From Bradyrhizobium sp. (GTDB taxonomy: Bacteria; Pseudomonadota; Alphaproteobacteria; Rhizobiales; Xanthobacteraceae), in contig JAICIT010000096.1 in the NCBI GenBank assembly GCA_025960445.1, positions 1 to 7,887 of the forward strand: DNA of 7,887 nucleotides, read 5' to 3'. This document shows, piece by piece, positions 1 to 7,540 of this stretch. Under the pieces are notes generated by a model that was not told the DNA's origin, did no database searches, and saw nothing but the letters and a program-made list of their open reading frames with translations. The translations under genes were made by a program, and so were the position numbers. Position 1 is the first letter of the stretch. Each line of letters begins with the position of its first letter.

Positions 1-234
1 CACTCGCTCGCGCTTTCAATCGCCGCAAGCTGCAGCGAGCGCGAACTGATCCAGTTCGGTGGGCGGGCTGGTTCGGCTCTGTATGCGCTGTGCCGCGAAC
101 CGGCGGCGCGCTCGGTGCCGGCATCGTCTTTCGGCAATCGCAAGCCGATCACGCTCTCGACCAAGCCGCTCAGTACGTTCGCGCCGATTGAGGACGAGCT
201 TGACCAGGACTTGAGCGAAGCGGTTCCGGCGTAG
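1..234 (+). CDS. 3' end of an unidentified protein (partial, 77 codons visible)
   Basis: An open frame enters the window at base 1 and runs to a TAG at 232-234. The visible C-terminal 77 residues begin HSLALSIAASCSERELIQFG and end in an acidic tail (IEDELDQDLSEAVPA). About three quarters of its codons end in G or C, like the other genes here, which supports real coding sequence. I see no catalytic motif, membrane segment or domain I recognise; the stretch is Ala/Ser/Pro rich with two cysteines and looks like the end of a longer protein. It is convergent with the YkgJ-like gene, with 15 bp between the two stop codons. The start lies outside the window. Function unknown. Confidence 0.6.
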   Translation, partial: HSLALSIAASCSERELIQFGGRAGSALYALCREPAARSVPASSFGNRKPITLSTKPLSTFAPIEDELDQDLSEAVPA

Positions 235-249
235 CGGCGCTCCGATTGG

Positions 250-603
250 TCATCGATTGCGGCGAAGCGCCGGCAGCCCATGCCGGCTGCGGGCCATCTC
301 GCATTCAACGTCGCCGGGCATGCAGGTTCGGCATACTTCCGGCCGCACAGTGTAAACGGCGCACGCGGTCATCACCCCGATCCGGCCCGACAATGCCGAG
401 CACCGGTCGCCATCGCAGCGCATGCCGGAGAGATTTTCGTTGACGAATTTTTCCGGAATCAGATCGAGCGCCGCATCGTCCTCGACGGTGAAGCGCGGCC
501 AATTCGCCGAATAGGAACAGCAGGCGCCGCAGGCTTGGCACGGGCTGGCTTCGTTCGTTGAAACGATGGGCGTTTCCATTGCCCCAGCTTTAGCCGGATC
601 CAT
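250..603 (-). CDS. YkgJ-family cysteine cluster protein
   Basis: A small soluble protein of 117 residues from the ATG at 601-603, or 109 from a second in-frame ATG at 577-579 that has GGGG just upstream. The family hallmark is a CxxCxxCC motif at residues 22-29, followed by Cys63, Cys68, Cys81, Cys91, Cys94 and Cys101. The segment CAVYTVRPEVCRTC is typical of YkgJ / UPF0153 proteins. These are thought to bind a metal, zinc or an iron-sulfur cluster, and no reaction is established. From the first ATG the gene overlaps the end of the upstream flavoprotein gene by 14 bp (stop TAA at 590-592), which suggests one mRNA and coupled translation. Neither start has a textbook ribosome site, so the start is uncertain; the family call is secure. 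Confidence 0.82.
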   Translation of the reverse strand: MDPAKAGAMETPIVSTNEASPCQACGACCSYSANWPRFTVEDDAALDLIPEKFVNENLSGMRCDGDRCSALSGRIGVMTACAVYTVRPEVCRTCMPGDVECEMARSRHGLPALRRNR

Positions 604-1228
604 CCGGTAGCGATAGCTGGACCTTCAGGCTCGCCAGTTCCGATTCCAGTTCGGCGATACGTGCATCGCGCACGGCCAGCGCTGCCGCCACATCCGCGGC
701 ATCGAATTTCTGAGGAATGTGCTGCGGGCAATTGGTGTCCCAGGCGGAAATTTTGAATAGGATGGCCTGCTCGGGACGTGCCTTGTAGCCGCGCGGCATC
801 AGCGACTGCAGCAGCGCCGGATCGTCATCGATGACGCGCGCCTCGCCCCAGATCTTCACCCGCCGGCGATGGGCATAGTCCATCAGGAATATATTGGCTT
901 TGGGGTTTTCGGATAGATTGCCTTGGGTGATGTATTGCCGATTGCCGGCGTAGTCGGCGAACGCAAGCGTGTTCTTGTCCAGAATCCTGATGAAGCCCTT
1001 TGGGCCGCCGCGATGCTGGATGTAGGGTTGCCCGTTGGCGCTGGCGGTCGCCAGAAACATGCTGTCCTGCCCGGCGAGAAACGCCGTGAGATTTTCGTCG
1101 ATTTCGGTGCGCCATCCGCCGCCTTCCTCCATTTGTGCGTAGCGGTCGCGCGATCCCTTGCGGGCCTGGATCGCCTTCACCGCGGGCGTGAACGCGACGT
1201 CACTGGAAAAAGCATGGCTCTGTGGCAT
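590..1228 (-). CDS. pyridoxamine 5'-phosphate oxidase-fold flavin-binding protein
   Basis: A 212-residue protein of the predicted flavin-nucleotide-binding group related to PNP oxidase. The split-barrel core spans roughly residues 40-165: MFLATASANGQPYIQHRGG (57-75), then GFIRILDKNTLAFADYAGNR, then NIFLMDY (112-118), and the C-terminal signature AWDTNCPQHIPQ (162-173). The last 35 residues (AADVAAALAVRDARIAELESELASLKVQL) have heptad-like Leu/Ala spacing and probably form a short coiled coil, perhaps for oligomerisation. The start was placed at 1228 because GGAG lies 8 nt before that ATG and MPQSHAF resembles the family's N-terminus. The frame remains open upstream to 1282, but that extension has no better signal. 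Members are presumed FMN oxidoreductases with unknown substrates; the gene is not a clear pdxH. It is divergent from the LysR gene and heads the unit with the YkgJ gene. Confidence 0.88.
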   Translation of the reverse strand: MPQSHAFSSDVAFTPAVKAIQARKGSRDRYAQMEEGGGWRTEIDENLTAFLAGQDSMFLATASANGQPYIQHRGGPKGFIRILDKNTLAFADYAGNRQYITQGNLSENPKANIFLMDYAHRRRVKIWGEARVIDDDPALLQSLMPRGYKARPEQAILFKISAWDTNCPQHIPQKFDAADVAAALAVRDARIAELESELASLKVQLSLPDGSG

Positions 1229-1318
1229 CGGAATATCTCCGGGGACTCCGGGGCGCTGAAGACCCCCTTGCTCTCCCCCCAAAGATGGCTGATTTCAAAA
1301 CGTACACAATGTTGCGAA

Positions 1319-1346
1319 TTGACACTTCATTGTTGCAATTTATGAA
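1319..1346 (+). promoter_or_regulatory. predicted promoter of the LysR gene
   Basis: A perfect -35 hexamer TTGACA at 1319-1324 is followed after 16 bp by TATGAA at 1341-1346, which matches the TATAAT consensus at four of six positions. Transcription would be expected to begin around 1352-1354, immediately before or at the ATG at 1355. The mRNA would then be leaderless or nearly so, which agrees with the lack of any Shine-Dalgarno sequence before this start. Seen by eye only; no start-site data. Confidence 0.5.
1326..1346. promoter_or_regulatory. candidate LysR-type operator (T-N11-A box)
   Basis: The arms TTCAT (1326-1330) and ATGAA (1342-1346) are perfect inverted repeats separated by exactly 11 bp, matching the T-N11-A pattern that LysR-type regulators bind. 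The box fills the promoter spacer and covers the -10 hexamer of the LysR gene, so bound protein should block its own transcription and could act on the divergent flavoprotein gene. The sequence CA(A)TTGTTGC-AATT also recurs imperfectly at 1307-1320, with the shared GTTGC core 21 bp upstream, about two helical turns. That could be a second contact site. Confidence 0.45.
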
Positions 1347-1354
1347 ATGATCCG

Positions 1355-2254
1355 ATGGACCGGATCGAAGCCATGCAGGCGTTTGTCGCGGTGGCCGACC
1401 TGCAGAAGTTTGCGCCGGCGGCGCGCAAGCTTGGACTATCGCCATCTGCGGTTACGCGGCTGATTGCGGCGCTGGAAGATCGCCTCGGCGCGCGATTATT
1501 GCAGAGGACCACCCGATCGGTGACGCTGACCGATGTCGGCGCCCGATATCTGGAACGGGTCAGGCGAATTCTTAGCGATCTCGAGGAGGCCGAAGGCGCC
1601 ACCGAGGGCGAGCGCACCCGACCGAGCGGTCGCCTCGTGGTGTCGGCGCCGGTCGGATTTGGACGTCTGCACGTCAGCCCGCTGTTGTGCTCTTATTTGA
1701 AGCGATATTCGGAGGTCACCGCCGAACTGCGGCTTTCGGATCAGATCATCAACCTGGTCGAAGACGGCGTCGACCTCGCCATCCGGATCGGCCACCTCGC
1801 CGATTCCACGCTGGTCGCACGCCATGTCGGGGAGATGCGGCGTATCGTGGTGGCATCGCCAGGCTATCTCAAGCTGCGCGGCGAACCGGTGACGCCCGCC
1901 GCAATCGCCTCGCATGAGTCGATCCAGTTCGGCGCGGCTACCGTCGCTCCGGACTGGCGCTTTGTCGAAGACGGCCACGAAGTTCGCGTGACCTGCACGC
2001 CGCGTTTGGTCACCAACAGCGCGGATGCGGCCATCCAGTACGCCGAGCGGGATGGCGGTCTGACGAGGGTGCTCGCCTATCAGGCTGCGGAAGCGATCAG
2101 GGCCGGCCGACTCAGAATCGTGCTGGCGCGGTTTGAACCACCGCCACTGCCGATCCACGTCGTCTATCCGACCTCGCGGCTGTTGTCCGCCAAGGTGCGG
2201 GCTTTCATCGATCTGGTCACCGAAACCAGTGAATGGCACTTCGGCGCAAAGTAG
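1355..2254 (+). CDS. LysR-family transcriptional regulator
   Basis: A 299-residue LysR-type regulator of usual family length. Residues 1-60 form the winged helix-turn-helix (MDRIEAMQAFVAVADLQKFAPAARKLGLSPSAVTRLIAALEDRLGARLLQRTTR), followed by a linker helix at about 63-88. A periplasmic-binding-like effector domain runs from about 91 to 295, with the pattern LVEDGVDLAIRIGHLADSTLVAR seen in the CrgA-like branch. The effector is not predictable from sequence. The N-terminus matches the family exactly at ATG 1355; there is no ribosome-binding site, consistent with a leaderless message from the promoter just upstream. It is divergent from the flavoprotein/YkgJ unit, the usual arrangement for a regulator and its target. 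It is convergent with the thioesterase gene, with 5 bp between stop codons. Confidence 0.93.
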   Translation: MDRIEAMQAFVAVADLQKFAPAARKLGLSPSAVTRLIAALEDRLGARLLQRTTRSVTLTDVGARYLERVRRILSDLEEAEGATEGERTRPSGRLVVSAPVGFGRLHVSPLLCSYLKRYSEVTAELRLSDQIINLVEDGVDLAIRIGHLADSTLVARHVGEMRRIVVASPGYLKLRGEPVTPAAIASHESIQFGAATVAPDWRFVEDGHEVRVTCTPRLVTNSADAAIQYAERDGGLTRVLAYQAAEAIRAGRLRIVLARFEPPPLPIHVVYPTSRLLSAKVRAFIDLVTETSEWHFGAK

Positions 2255-2259
2255 ATCTC

Positions 2260-2685
2260 TCAATGCTTCTTCGGCGTCACCCGGAACGTCGCATTGGCGC
2301 GGGCGATGATCGAGTCGTCGGCCTTTATCAGGCATTGCGCGAAACAAATCGTGCTGCCGGTCTTGATCACGTCAGTTTCGACTGAGAGCCACTGTCCGAC
2401 CTGCGCGGTGCCGACGAAGTCGAGCGCAAGCCCGATCGTGACCAGCGACGATGCTCCGCCCATGATATGTGCGCAGCTATAGCCCATCGCATTGTCGGAG
2501 AGCGCGGCGATCAGCCCACCGTGAATCAGCCCACGGCTGTTGGTATGCGGTCTGGCCAGCCGCAATCCGATGATAACGGCTTTTTCGGTTCGCTTCGAAT
2601 ACAACGGCTCCCATGGATCAGTGAGGGGGCTCTGCCGGAAGTGACGCTCGAAACCGTCGGGGACCTCGGTATTGACGTTGATCAT
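2260..2685 (-). CDS. PaaI-family hotdog-fold thioesterase
   Basis: A 141-residue single hotdog domain. The key motif is HGGLIAALSDNAMG (HGG at residues 55-57, Asp64), the PaaI/YbgC-like pattern in which the Asp on the central helix serves catalysis. LRLARPHTNSRGLIHGG before it and SLVTIGLALDF after it complete the acyl-CoA thioesterase signature. Such enzymes hydrolyse acyl- or aryl-CoA thioesters in the cytoplasm, usually as tetramers; the substrate cannot be told here. I start at the ATG 2683-2685. The frame continues to a TTG at 2710-2712, which would add nine residues, but that codon lies inside a palindrome and has no ribosome site; the ATG signal is also weak. It lies downstream of pobA on the same strand with a 120-bp gap, so joint transcription is possible but not shown. 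Confidence 0.88.
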   Translation of the reverse strand: MINVNTEVPDGFERHFRQSPLTDPWEPLYSKRTEKAVIIGLRLARPHTNSRGLIHGGLIAALSDNAMGYSCAHIMGGASSLVTIGLALDFVGTAQVGQWLSVETDVIKTGSTICFAQCLIKADDSIIARANATFRVTPKKH

Positions 2686-2704
2686 AGCGGAAGCTCGCGG
2701 GTTC

Positions 2705-2721
2705 TGATGCAATCAGCATCA
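2705..2721. promoter_or_regulatory. 17-bp palindrome upstream of the thioesterase gene
   Basis: TGATGC (2705-2710) and GCATCA (2716-2721) are perfect inverted repeats around five bases, 20-36 bp before the preferred ATG of the thioesterase gene. It could be an operator or an mRNA hairpin in the leader. With six-base arms a chance occurrence is quite possible. Confidence 0.25.
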
Positions 2722-2772
2722 TTAAGCGAACCCTGCGCCGATTTCATCGCTTACAAAGTTTAAAACGTCTTT

Positions 2773-2798
2773 CGCAGACCGCTGCAGCCGGTCTCGCG
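2773..2798 (-). terminator. possible hairpin downstream of pobA
   Basis: AGACCG (2776-2781) and CGGTCT (2789-2794) form a 6-bp stem around a 7-base loop. Pairing of 2773-2775 with 2796-2798 extends it to nine pairs if C2795 is bulged out. It sits just after the pobA stop codon (TAG at 2806-2808). On the minus strand a TTTT run follows only after ten more bases, so it is not a textbook intrinsic terminator. It may be a weak terminator or a stability hairpin at the 3' end of pobA. Confidence 0.3.
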
Positions 2799-2805
2799 CG
2801 GATGC

Positions 2806-3989
<1,184 letters not shown>

Positions 3990-4033
3990 AATTGTAATAG
4001 GCTTGAACTGCCGGTGCTGGCGGCCGCACGCGC

Positions 4034-4070
4034 TTGCAATGATGGTTATATCATATAACAATAACTGCAA
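4034..4070. promoter_or_regulatory. large dyad, candidate shared operator of pobA and the TRAP operon
   Basis: The core GTTATATCATATAAC (4045-4059) is a perfect 15-bp palindrome centred on C4052. Around the same centre TTGCA (4034-4038) pairs with TGCAA (4066-4070), and bases 4040, 4042 and 4043 also match their partners; altogether 15 of 18 symmetric pairs agree. The centre lies about 50 bp before the TRAP start and 77 bp before the pobA start. TATAAC occurs on both strands within the core and resembles a -10 hexamer, with TTGCAA or TTGCAG 14 bp upstream on each strand. That spacing is short for an unaided promoter. I infer an operator for a dimeric or tetrameric regulator acting on both arms; the regulator is not in the window. 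Confidence 0.6.
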
Positions 4071-4106
4071 AGGTCATTAAGCCTGCACTCAAGGGAGAAG
4101 ATGTCG

Positions 4107-5123
4107 ATGAGGAAGACGTTCTTGGCGTTGCTGTTGGCCGCCAGCGTGACGCCTGCATTCGCGCAGGAAAAAACTTTCGAGCTGAAGATATCTCACTGGG
4201 TGCCGGCATCGCACCCGCTGCAAAAGGCGCTGGAGGACTGGGGCGCGGCGGTTGAAAAGGCATCCGGTGGCACCATCAAATCCAAGGTCTATCCGGCGCA
4301 GCAGCTCGGCAAAGCGTTCGATCATTACGACATGGCGCGCGACGGCATTGCCGATATTACCTATGTCAATCCAGGCTATCAGCCCGGCCGCTTTCCGATT
4401 ATCGGCGCAGGTGAACTTCCGTTCCTGATGTCACAGGCCAAGGGCGGCTCGATGGCGCTCGATGCGTGGTATCGGAAATATGCCGAGAAGGAAATGAAGG
4501 ACGTCAAGTTCTGCCTTGCCTTCATCCACTCGCCGTCTTCGTTTCACTCGCGCACCAAGAAGATCGTAGTGCCTGACGACGTCAAGGGCATGAAGATTCG
4601 GCCAGCGCACGCCACCATGGCCAATTTCGTTACGCTTCTTGGCGGCACCAATGTGCAGTCCTCGGCACCGGAAGTCCGCGACATTATTGAGCGCGGTGTC
4701 GCCGATGCCGTCACCTTCCCTTGGGGATCACTGGTGCTGTTCGGTATCGACAAGGTGACGAAGTACGACATGGATGCGCCGCTCTACGTGACGACATTTG
4801 CCTTCGTGATGAACAAGGACAAGTACAACCAGATGTCGGACCGCCAGAAAAAGGCGATTGACGACAACTGCAATACCGAGGCCGCCGGCCGGGTCGGCGA
4901 ACCGTGGGGCAACTTCGAAGACGCCGGGATCGATAAGGTGAAGGCGGAGGAGGGTCACGAAGTCTACAAGCTGACACCGGACCAGACCGCGCTATGGAAG
5001 AAAGCGTCCGAGCCGCTGATCAAGACCTGGGCGGAAGGCGTCAAGAAAACCGGTGTCGATCCGGATGCCGCCATGAACGAACTGCGCGCCTCGCTCACCA
5101 AGTACAACGCACTGGCGCAGTAA
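4107..5123 (+). CDS. dctP: TRAP transporter substrate-binding protein (DctP family), probable aromatic-acid binder
   Basis: Periplasmic solute receptor of a tripartite ATP-independent transporter, 338 residues. A Sec signal peptide MRKTFLALLLAASVTPAFA is followed by a clear cleavage site (AFA|QE). The mature domain has the DctP pattern: LKISHWVPASHPLQ, the segment around Arg165 (GMKIRPAHATMANFV), which in this family salt-bridges the ligand carboxylate, then GVADAVTFPWGS. Two cysteines (136 and 255) are visible. The ATG at 4107 is preferred because GGGAG at 4093-4097 is nine bases away; the ATG at 4101 would leave only three. The dct symbol names the family and does not mean C4-dicarboxylate. 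Position opposite pobA, and resemblance in gene order to R. palustris tarPQM (lignin-derived aromatic acids), suggest 4-hydroxybenzoate or a relative as ligand. Confidence 0.93.
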   Translation: MRKTFLALLLAASVTPAFAQEKTFELKISHWVPASHPLQKALEDWGAAVEKASGGTIKSKVYPAQQLGKAFDHYDMARDGIADITYVNPGYQPGRFPIIGAGELPFLMSQAKGGSMALDAWYRKYAEKEMKDVKFCLAFIHSPSSFHSRTKKIVVPDDVKGMKIRPAHATMANFVTLLGGTNVQSSAPEVRDIIERGVADAVTFPWGSLVLFGIDKVTKYDMDAPLYVTTFAFVMNKDKYNQMSDRQKKAIDDNCNTEAAGRVGEPWGNFEDAGIDKVKAEEGHEVYKLTPDQTALWKKASEPLIKTWAEGVKKTGVDPDAAMNELRASLTKYNALAQ

Positions 5124-5144
5124 CCGTCACCGACTATTCAGGCT

Positions 5145-5173
5145 GCGGCGACGGAATCTTCTGTCGCCGTTTT
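5145..5173 (+). terminator. strong hairpin plus T-run between binding-protein and small-subunit genes
   Basis: CGGCGACGGA (5146-5155) pairs with TCTGTCGCCG (5160-5169) over ten positions (one G-U) around the loop ATCT. A further G-U pair is possible at 5145/5170. TTTT follows at 5170-5173. It begins 22 bp after the dctP stop and ends 22 bp before the GGAG of dctQ. It has the form of an intrinsic terminator inside an operon. The likely role is partial termination or protection of the upstream mRNA end, giving more binding protein than membrane subunits. Confidence 0.6.
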
Positions 5174-5204
5174 ACCTTCAACGCAGCCGTTATCTGGAGC
5201 GGAC

Positions 5205-5714
5205 ATGAAGCGCGCCTCTATGGATCGTTTCATCGATACCATCGAATGGATCGCGGCCGCCTTCGTCGGCATCGTGGCCGTCAATATCTTTCTGGCGGTG
5301 CTGCTGCGCAATCTTTTCAACTACTCGATTCCGGATTCGTTCGATATCGGCCGCATGCTTCTGGGCATTCTGATCTTCTGGGGCATAGCCGCCACCAGTT
5401 ATCGCGGCACGCACATTACGGTTGATCTGGTCTGGGCCAATGTAGGCCCGAAGTACCAGCGCATCATCGACGTGTTTGCGACGCTGGTTCTTTTGTTCGT
5501 GGTAACCGTGCAAACCTGGACATTGTTCGACAAGGTTCGCGGCACCTATAACGACCACGTCACCACATTCGACATGCATATGCCGACATGGCCTTTCTTC
5601 GCGATAGCATGGGCCGGCGACGTTTCCGCGGTGCTGTTGATTGCAATCCGCACCTATCGGCTGGTTTTCCATCCGGAACAGATGCACGACCCCAAGCTCA
5701 AGGCCACGGAGTAA
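5205..5714 (+). CDS. dctQ: TRAP transporter small permease subunit (DctQ family)
   Basis: An inner-membrane protein of 169 residues, the usual size for the four-helix small subunit that partners the large permease. Hydrophobic segments lie at about 14-36 (EWIAAAFVGIVAVNIFLAVLL), 50-66 (MLLGILIFWGIAATSYR), 88-108 and 128-150. The family pattern RGTHITVDLVW follows helix 2. GGAG at 5196-5199, five bases before the ATG, supports this start; a second ATG at 5220 has no such signal. The gene is 81 bp downstream of the binding-protein gene, beyond a hairpin. Its stop codon TAA (5712-5714) overlaps the ribosome-binding site of the next gene, so these two are tightly coupled. It has no substrate-determining feature I can read. 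Confidence 0.92.
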   Translation: MKRASMDRFIDTIEWIAAAFVGIVAVNIFLAVLLRNLFNYSIPDSFDIGRMLLGILIFWGIAATSYRGTHITVDLVWANVGPKYQRIIDVFATLVLLFVVTVQTWTLFDKVRGTYNDHVTTFDMHMPTWPFFAIAWAGDVSAVLLIAIRTYRLVFHPEQMHDPKLKATE

Positions 5715-5718
5715 CGCC

Positions 5719-7038
5719 ATGAGCACGGATGCCGTCGCTCTCATGGGGTTTATCGCGCTGTTTGCGCTGATGCTGCTGCGCGTGCCCGTCGGAATGGCGA
5801 TGGGGTTGGTCGGCGTCTCCGGCTTCAGTTACCTCGTCGGTGGCACGCCGGCTTTGAAACTGGTTGGCCAGACCTCGATGCGTACCGTGACCGATTACAC
5901 GTTCGGCGTCATTCCGATGTTCCTGCTGATGGGTACCTTTGTCAGCAATTCCGGCATGAGCCGCGACCTGTTCCGCGCCGCGAACGGTTTTGTCGGGCAT
6001 CTGCGGGGTGGGTTGGGGATTGCGACCGTCGCGGCGTGCGGCGGCTTCGCGGCGATCTGCGGGTCGTCGGTTGCCACCGCCGCGACGTTTTCCGCCGTCG
6101 CCTATCCGGAAATGCGTCGCTTCGGATATCCGCAATCTTTTGCGACCGGAGTGATCGCTGCAGGCGGTACGCTCGGCGCCATGTTGCCGCCGTCCACAGT
6201 GCTGGCGGTGTACGGCATCATCACCGAGCAGGACATCGGCAAGCTGTTCATCGCCGGCATTATTCCCGGGCTGCTCGCGATGACGATGTACATGATCACC
6301 ATCGCGCTGATCGGCTATTTCCGTCCGGGATTTTTGCCCAAAGGCACCTATACCACGTGGCGTGCGCGGCTGGCCGGGCTAAAGGACATCTGGGCGCCGG
6401 TACTGCTGTTCGTGTTCGTGATTGGCGGGCTTTACGGGTTGCCATTCCTGCCGCGCTTCACGCCGACCGAAGCCGGCGGTGTTGGAGCAACGGGCGCGTT
6501 CCTGATCGGCGTTCTCACCGGGCGGCTGGATAAGGAAAAGATCCTTGCCTCGCTGCTGCAGGCGACGCGCACCGCAGCCGCCGTGTTCACGGTTTTGATT
6601 GGAGCGCTGATTTTCGGATATTTCCTGACGGTGACGCAAACGCCGCAGAAGGTCACCGAATTCCTCACCGGGCTCGGCCTCGGCAGCTACGGCGTGCTTG
6701 CGTTGATTATGCTGATGTATCTGGTGCTCGGTTGCCTGATGGATGCGATGGCTATGATCATCCTGACGGTGCCGATTATTTTTCCGGTGATCTCTCATCT
6801 CGGCTTCGACCCGATCTGGTTTGGCGTCATCATCGTCATGACGGTCGAGCTCGGCCTGATTCATCCACCGGTCGGAATGAACGTGTTTGTGATCAAGAGC
6901 GTCGTCAAGGACGTGTCCTTTGCCACCATCTTCAAAGGCGTGATCCCGTTTGTGGCGACTGATCTGGTTCGACTCGTGATCCTGATCGCGTTTCCGTTGC
7001 TGGCGACCTGGTTGCCGCAGCGGATGATGGTTCACTGA
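5719..7038 (+). CDS. dctM: TRAP transporter large permease subunit (DctM family)
   Basis: The multi-helix ion-coupled permease of the TRAP system, 439 residues. It uses an ion gradient, usually Na+, to move substrate delivered by the binding protein. Family motifs are present in order: FGVIPMFLLMGTFVSNSG (62-79), GSSVATAATFSAVAYPEM (115-132), MLPPSTVLAVYG (155-166), FTPTEAGGVGA (247-257), GCLMDAMAMIILTVPIIFPV (338-357) and HPPVGMNVFVIKSV (382-395). It is hydrophobic almost throughout. The frame is open back to 5641, but ATG 5719 is chosen: GGAG at 5708-5711 lies seven bases before it, MSTDAVALMGFIALFALMLLRVPVG is a normal family N-terminus, and the extension would overlap dctQ. No disruption is seen. 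The next gene begins 15 bp downstream. Confidence 0.95.
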   Translation: MSTDAVALMGFIALFALMLLRVPVGMAMGLVGVSGFSYLVGGTPALKLVGQTSMRTVTDYTFGVIPMFLLMGTFVSNSGMSRDLFRAANGFVGHLRGGLGIATVAACGGFAAICGSSVATAATFSAVAYPEMRRFGYPQSFATGVIAAGGTLGAMLPPSTVLAVYGIITEQDIGKLFIAGIIPGLLAMTMYMITIALIGYFRPGFLPKGTYTTWRARLAGLKDIWAPVLLFVFVIGGLYGLPFLPRFTPTEAGGVGATGAFLIGVLTGRLDKEKILASLLQATRTAAAVFTVLIGALIFGYFLTVTQTPQKVTEFLTGLGLGSYGVLALIMLMYLVLGCLMDAMAMIILTVPIIFPVISHLGFDPIWFGVIIVMTVELGLIHPPVGMNVFVIKSVVKDVSFATIFKGVIPFVATDLVRLVILIAFPLLATWLPQRMMVH

Positions 7039-7053
7039 AGCTTGAGGTGACCG

Positions 7054-7515
7054 ATGGCGCCCGTGCTGCAAACCAGATACGTCTTTACCATCACTGCCCG
7101 TATCGGCGAGGTCACTTCCGCCGGCGATATCGGTCATGGCGTCCGACGGATTATCCCGATTATCGGCGGAGAGGTTCGCGGGCCGGACGTCAACGGCAAG
7201 GTCTGCGCGTTCGGCGCGGATTTCCAGGTTATCCGGCCCAACGAGCTGATCGAGCTTGAGGCGAAATATGCCTTCGAGACTGATGATGGCGCGGTGATCT
7301 ATGTCGAGAACAGGGGTATTCGCTTTGGCCCCATCGAGTTGCTGCAGAGTCTCAAGCGCGGCGAGCCGGTCGATCCCAAGCTGATCTATTTTCGTACCGT
7401 GCCGAAATTCGAAACCGGGGCGAAGAAATACCGCTGGCTGATGGAATCGTTGTTTATCGCTTCAGCCGCGCGGCATGCCGATCGAGTGGTCATCGACGTG
7501 CATCAGGTGTTGTGA
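7054..7515 (+). CDS. DUF3237 (UPF0311) family protein
   Basis: A 153-residue soluble protein with no signal peptide or membrane segment, the normal length for DUF3237. Recognisable segments are the N-terminal strand LQTRYVFTITARIGE, the Gly-rich RRIIPIIGGEVRGPDVNGKV (31-50), ELEAKYAFETDDGAVIYVENRGIR (67-90), and the C-terminal signature YFRTVPKFETGAKKYRWLMESLFIASA (111-137). The family is expected to form a compact beta-barrel; no reaction is established to my knowledge. The start has GAGG six bases upstream, and it follows the large permease by 15 bp, so it is the last gene of the TRAP operon. I recall the homologue UPF0311 protein RPA1785 sitting next to tarPQM in R. palustris, which makes a functional tie to aromatic-acid metabolism credible. 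Function is otherwise unknown. Confidence 0.9.
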   Translation: MAPVLQTRYVFTITARIGEVTSAGDIGHGVRRIIPIIGGEVRGPDVNGKVCAFGADFQVIRPNELIELEAKYAFETDDGAVIYVENRGIRFGPIELLQSLKRGEPVDPKLIYFRTVPKFETGAKKYRWLMESLFIASAARHADRVVIDVHQVL

Positions 7516-7540
7516 GTGCTTTTTGTGTCCCTTGTGAGAC

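Noticed and set aside
1229..1282. N-terminal extension of the flavoprotein (18 residues)
   Set aside because: The good GGAG signal and family-like N-terminus point to the ATG at 1226-1228.
1355..2254. The LysR protein as regulator of pobA and the TRAP operon
   Set aside because: It is separated from pobA by the convergent thioesterase gene, and the dyad near 4052 does not fit a T-N11-A box clearly; its own divergent neighbour is the likelier target.
1496..2347. 283-codon open frame on the minus strand opposite the LysR gene
   Set aside because: The composition is Arg/Asp-rich with no recognisable domain; the + strand frame is a clear LysR regulator.
5641..5718. N-terminal extension of the large permease (26 residues)
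   Set aside because: It would overlap the small-subunit gene by 74 bp, and its residues are polar and unlike the family; ATG 5719 has its own ribosome site.
6379..7137. 252-codon open frame on the minus strand opposite the large permease gene
   Set aside because: The translation is His/Asp/Arg/Gln rich and low in hydrophobic residues, a typical shadow of a membrane-protein gene.
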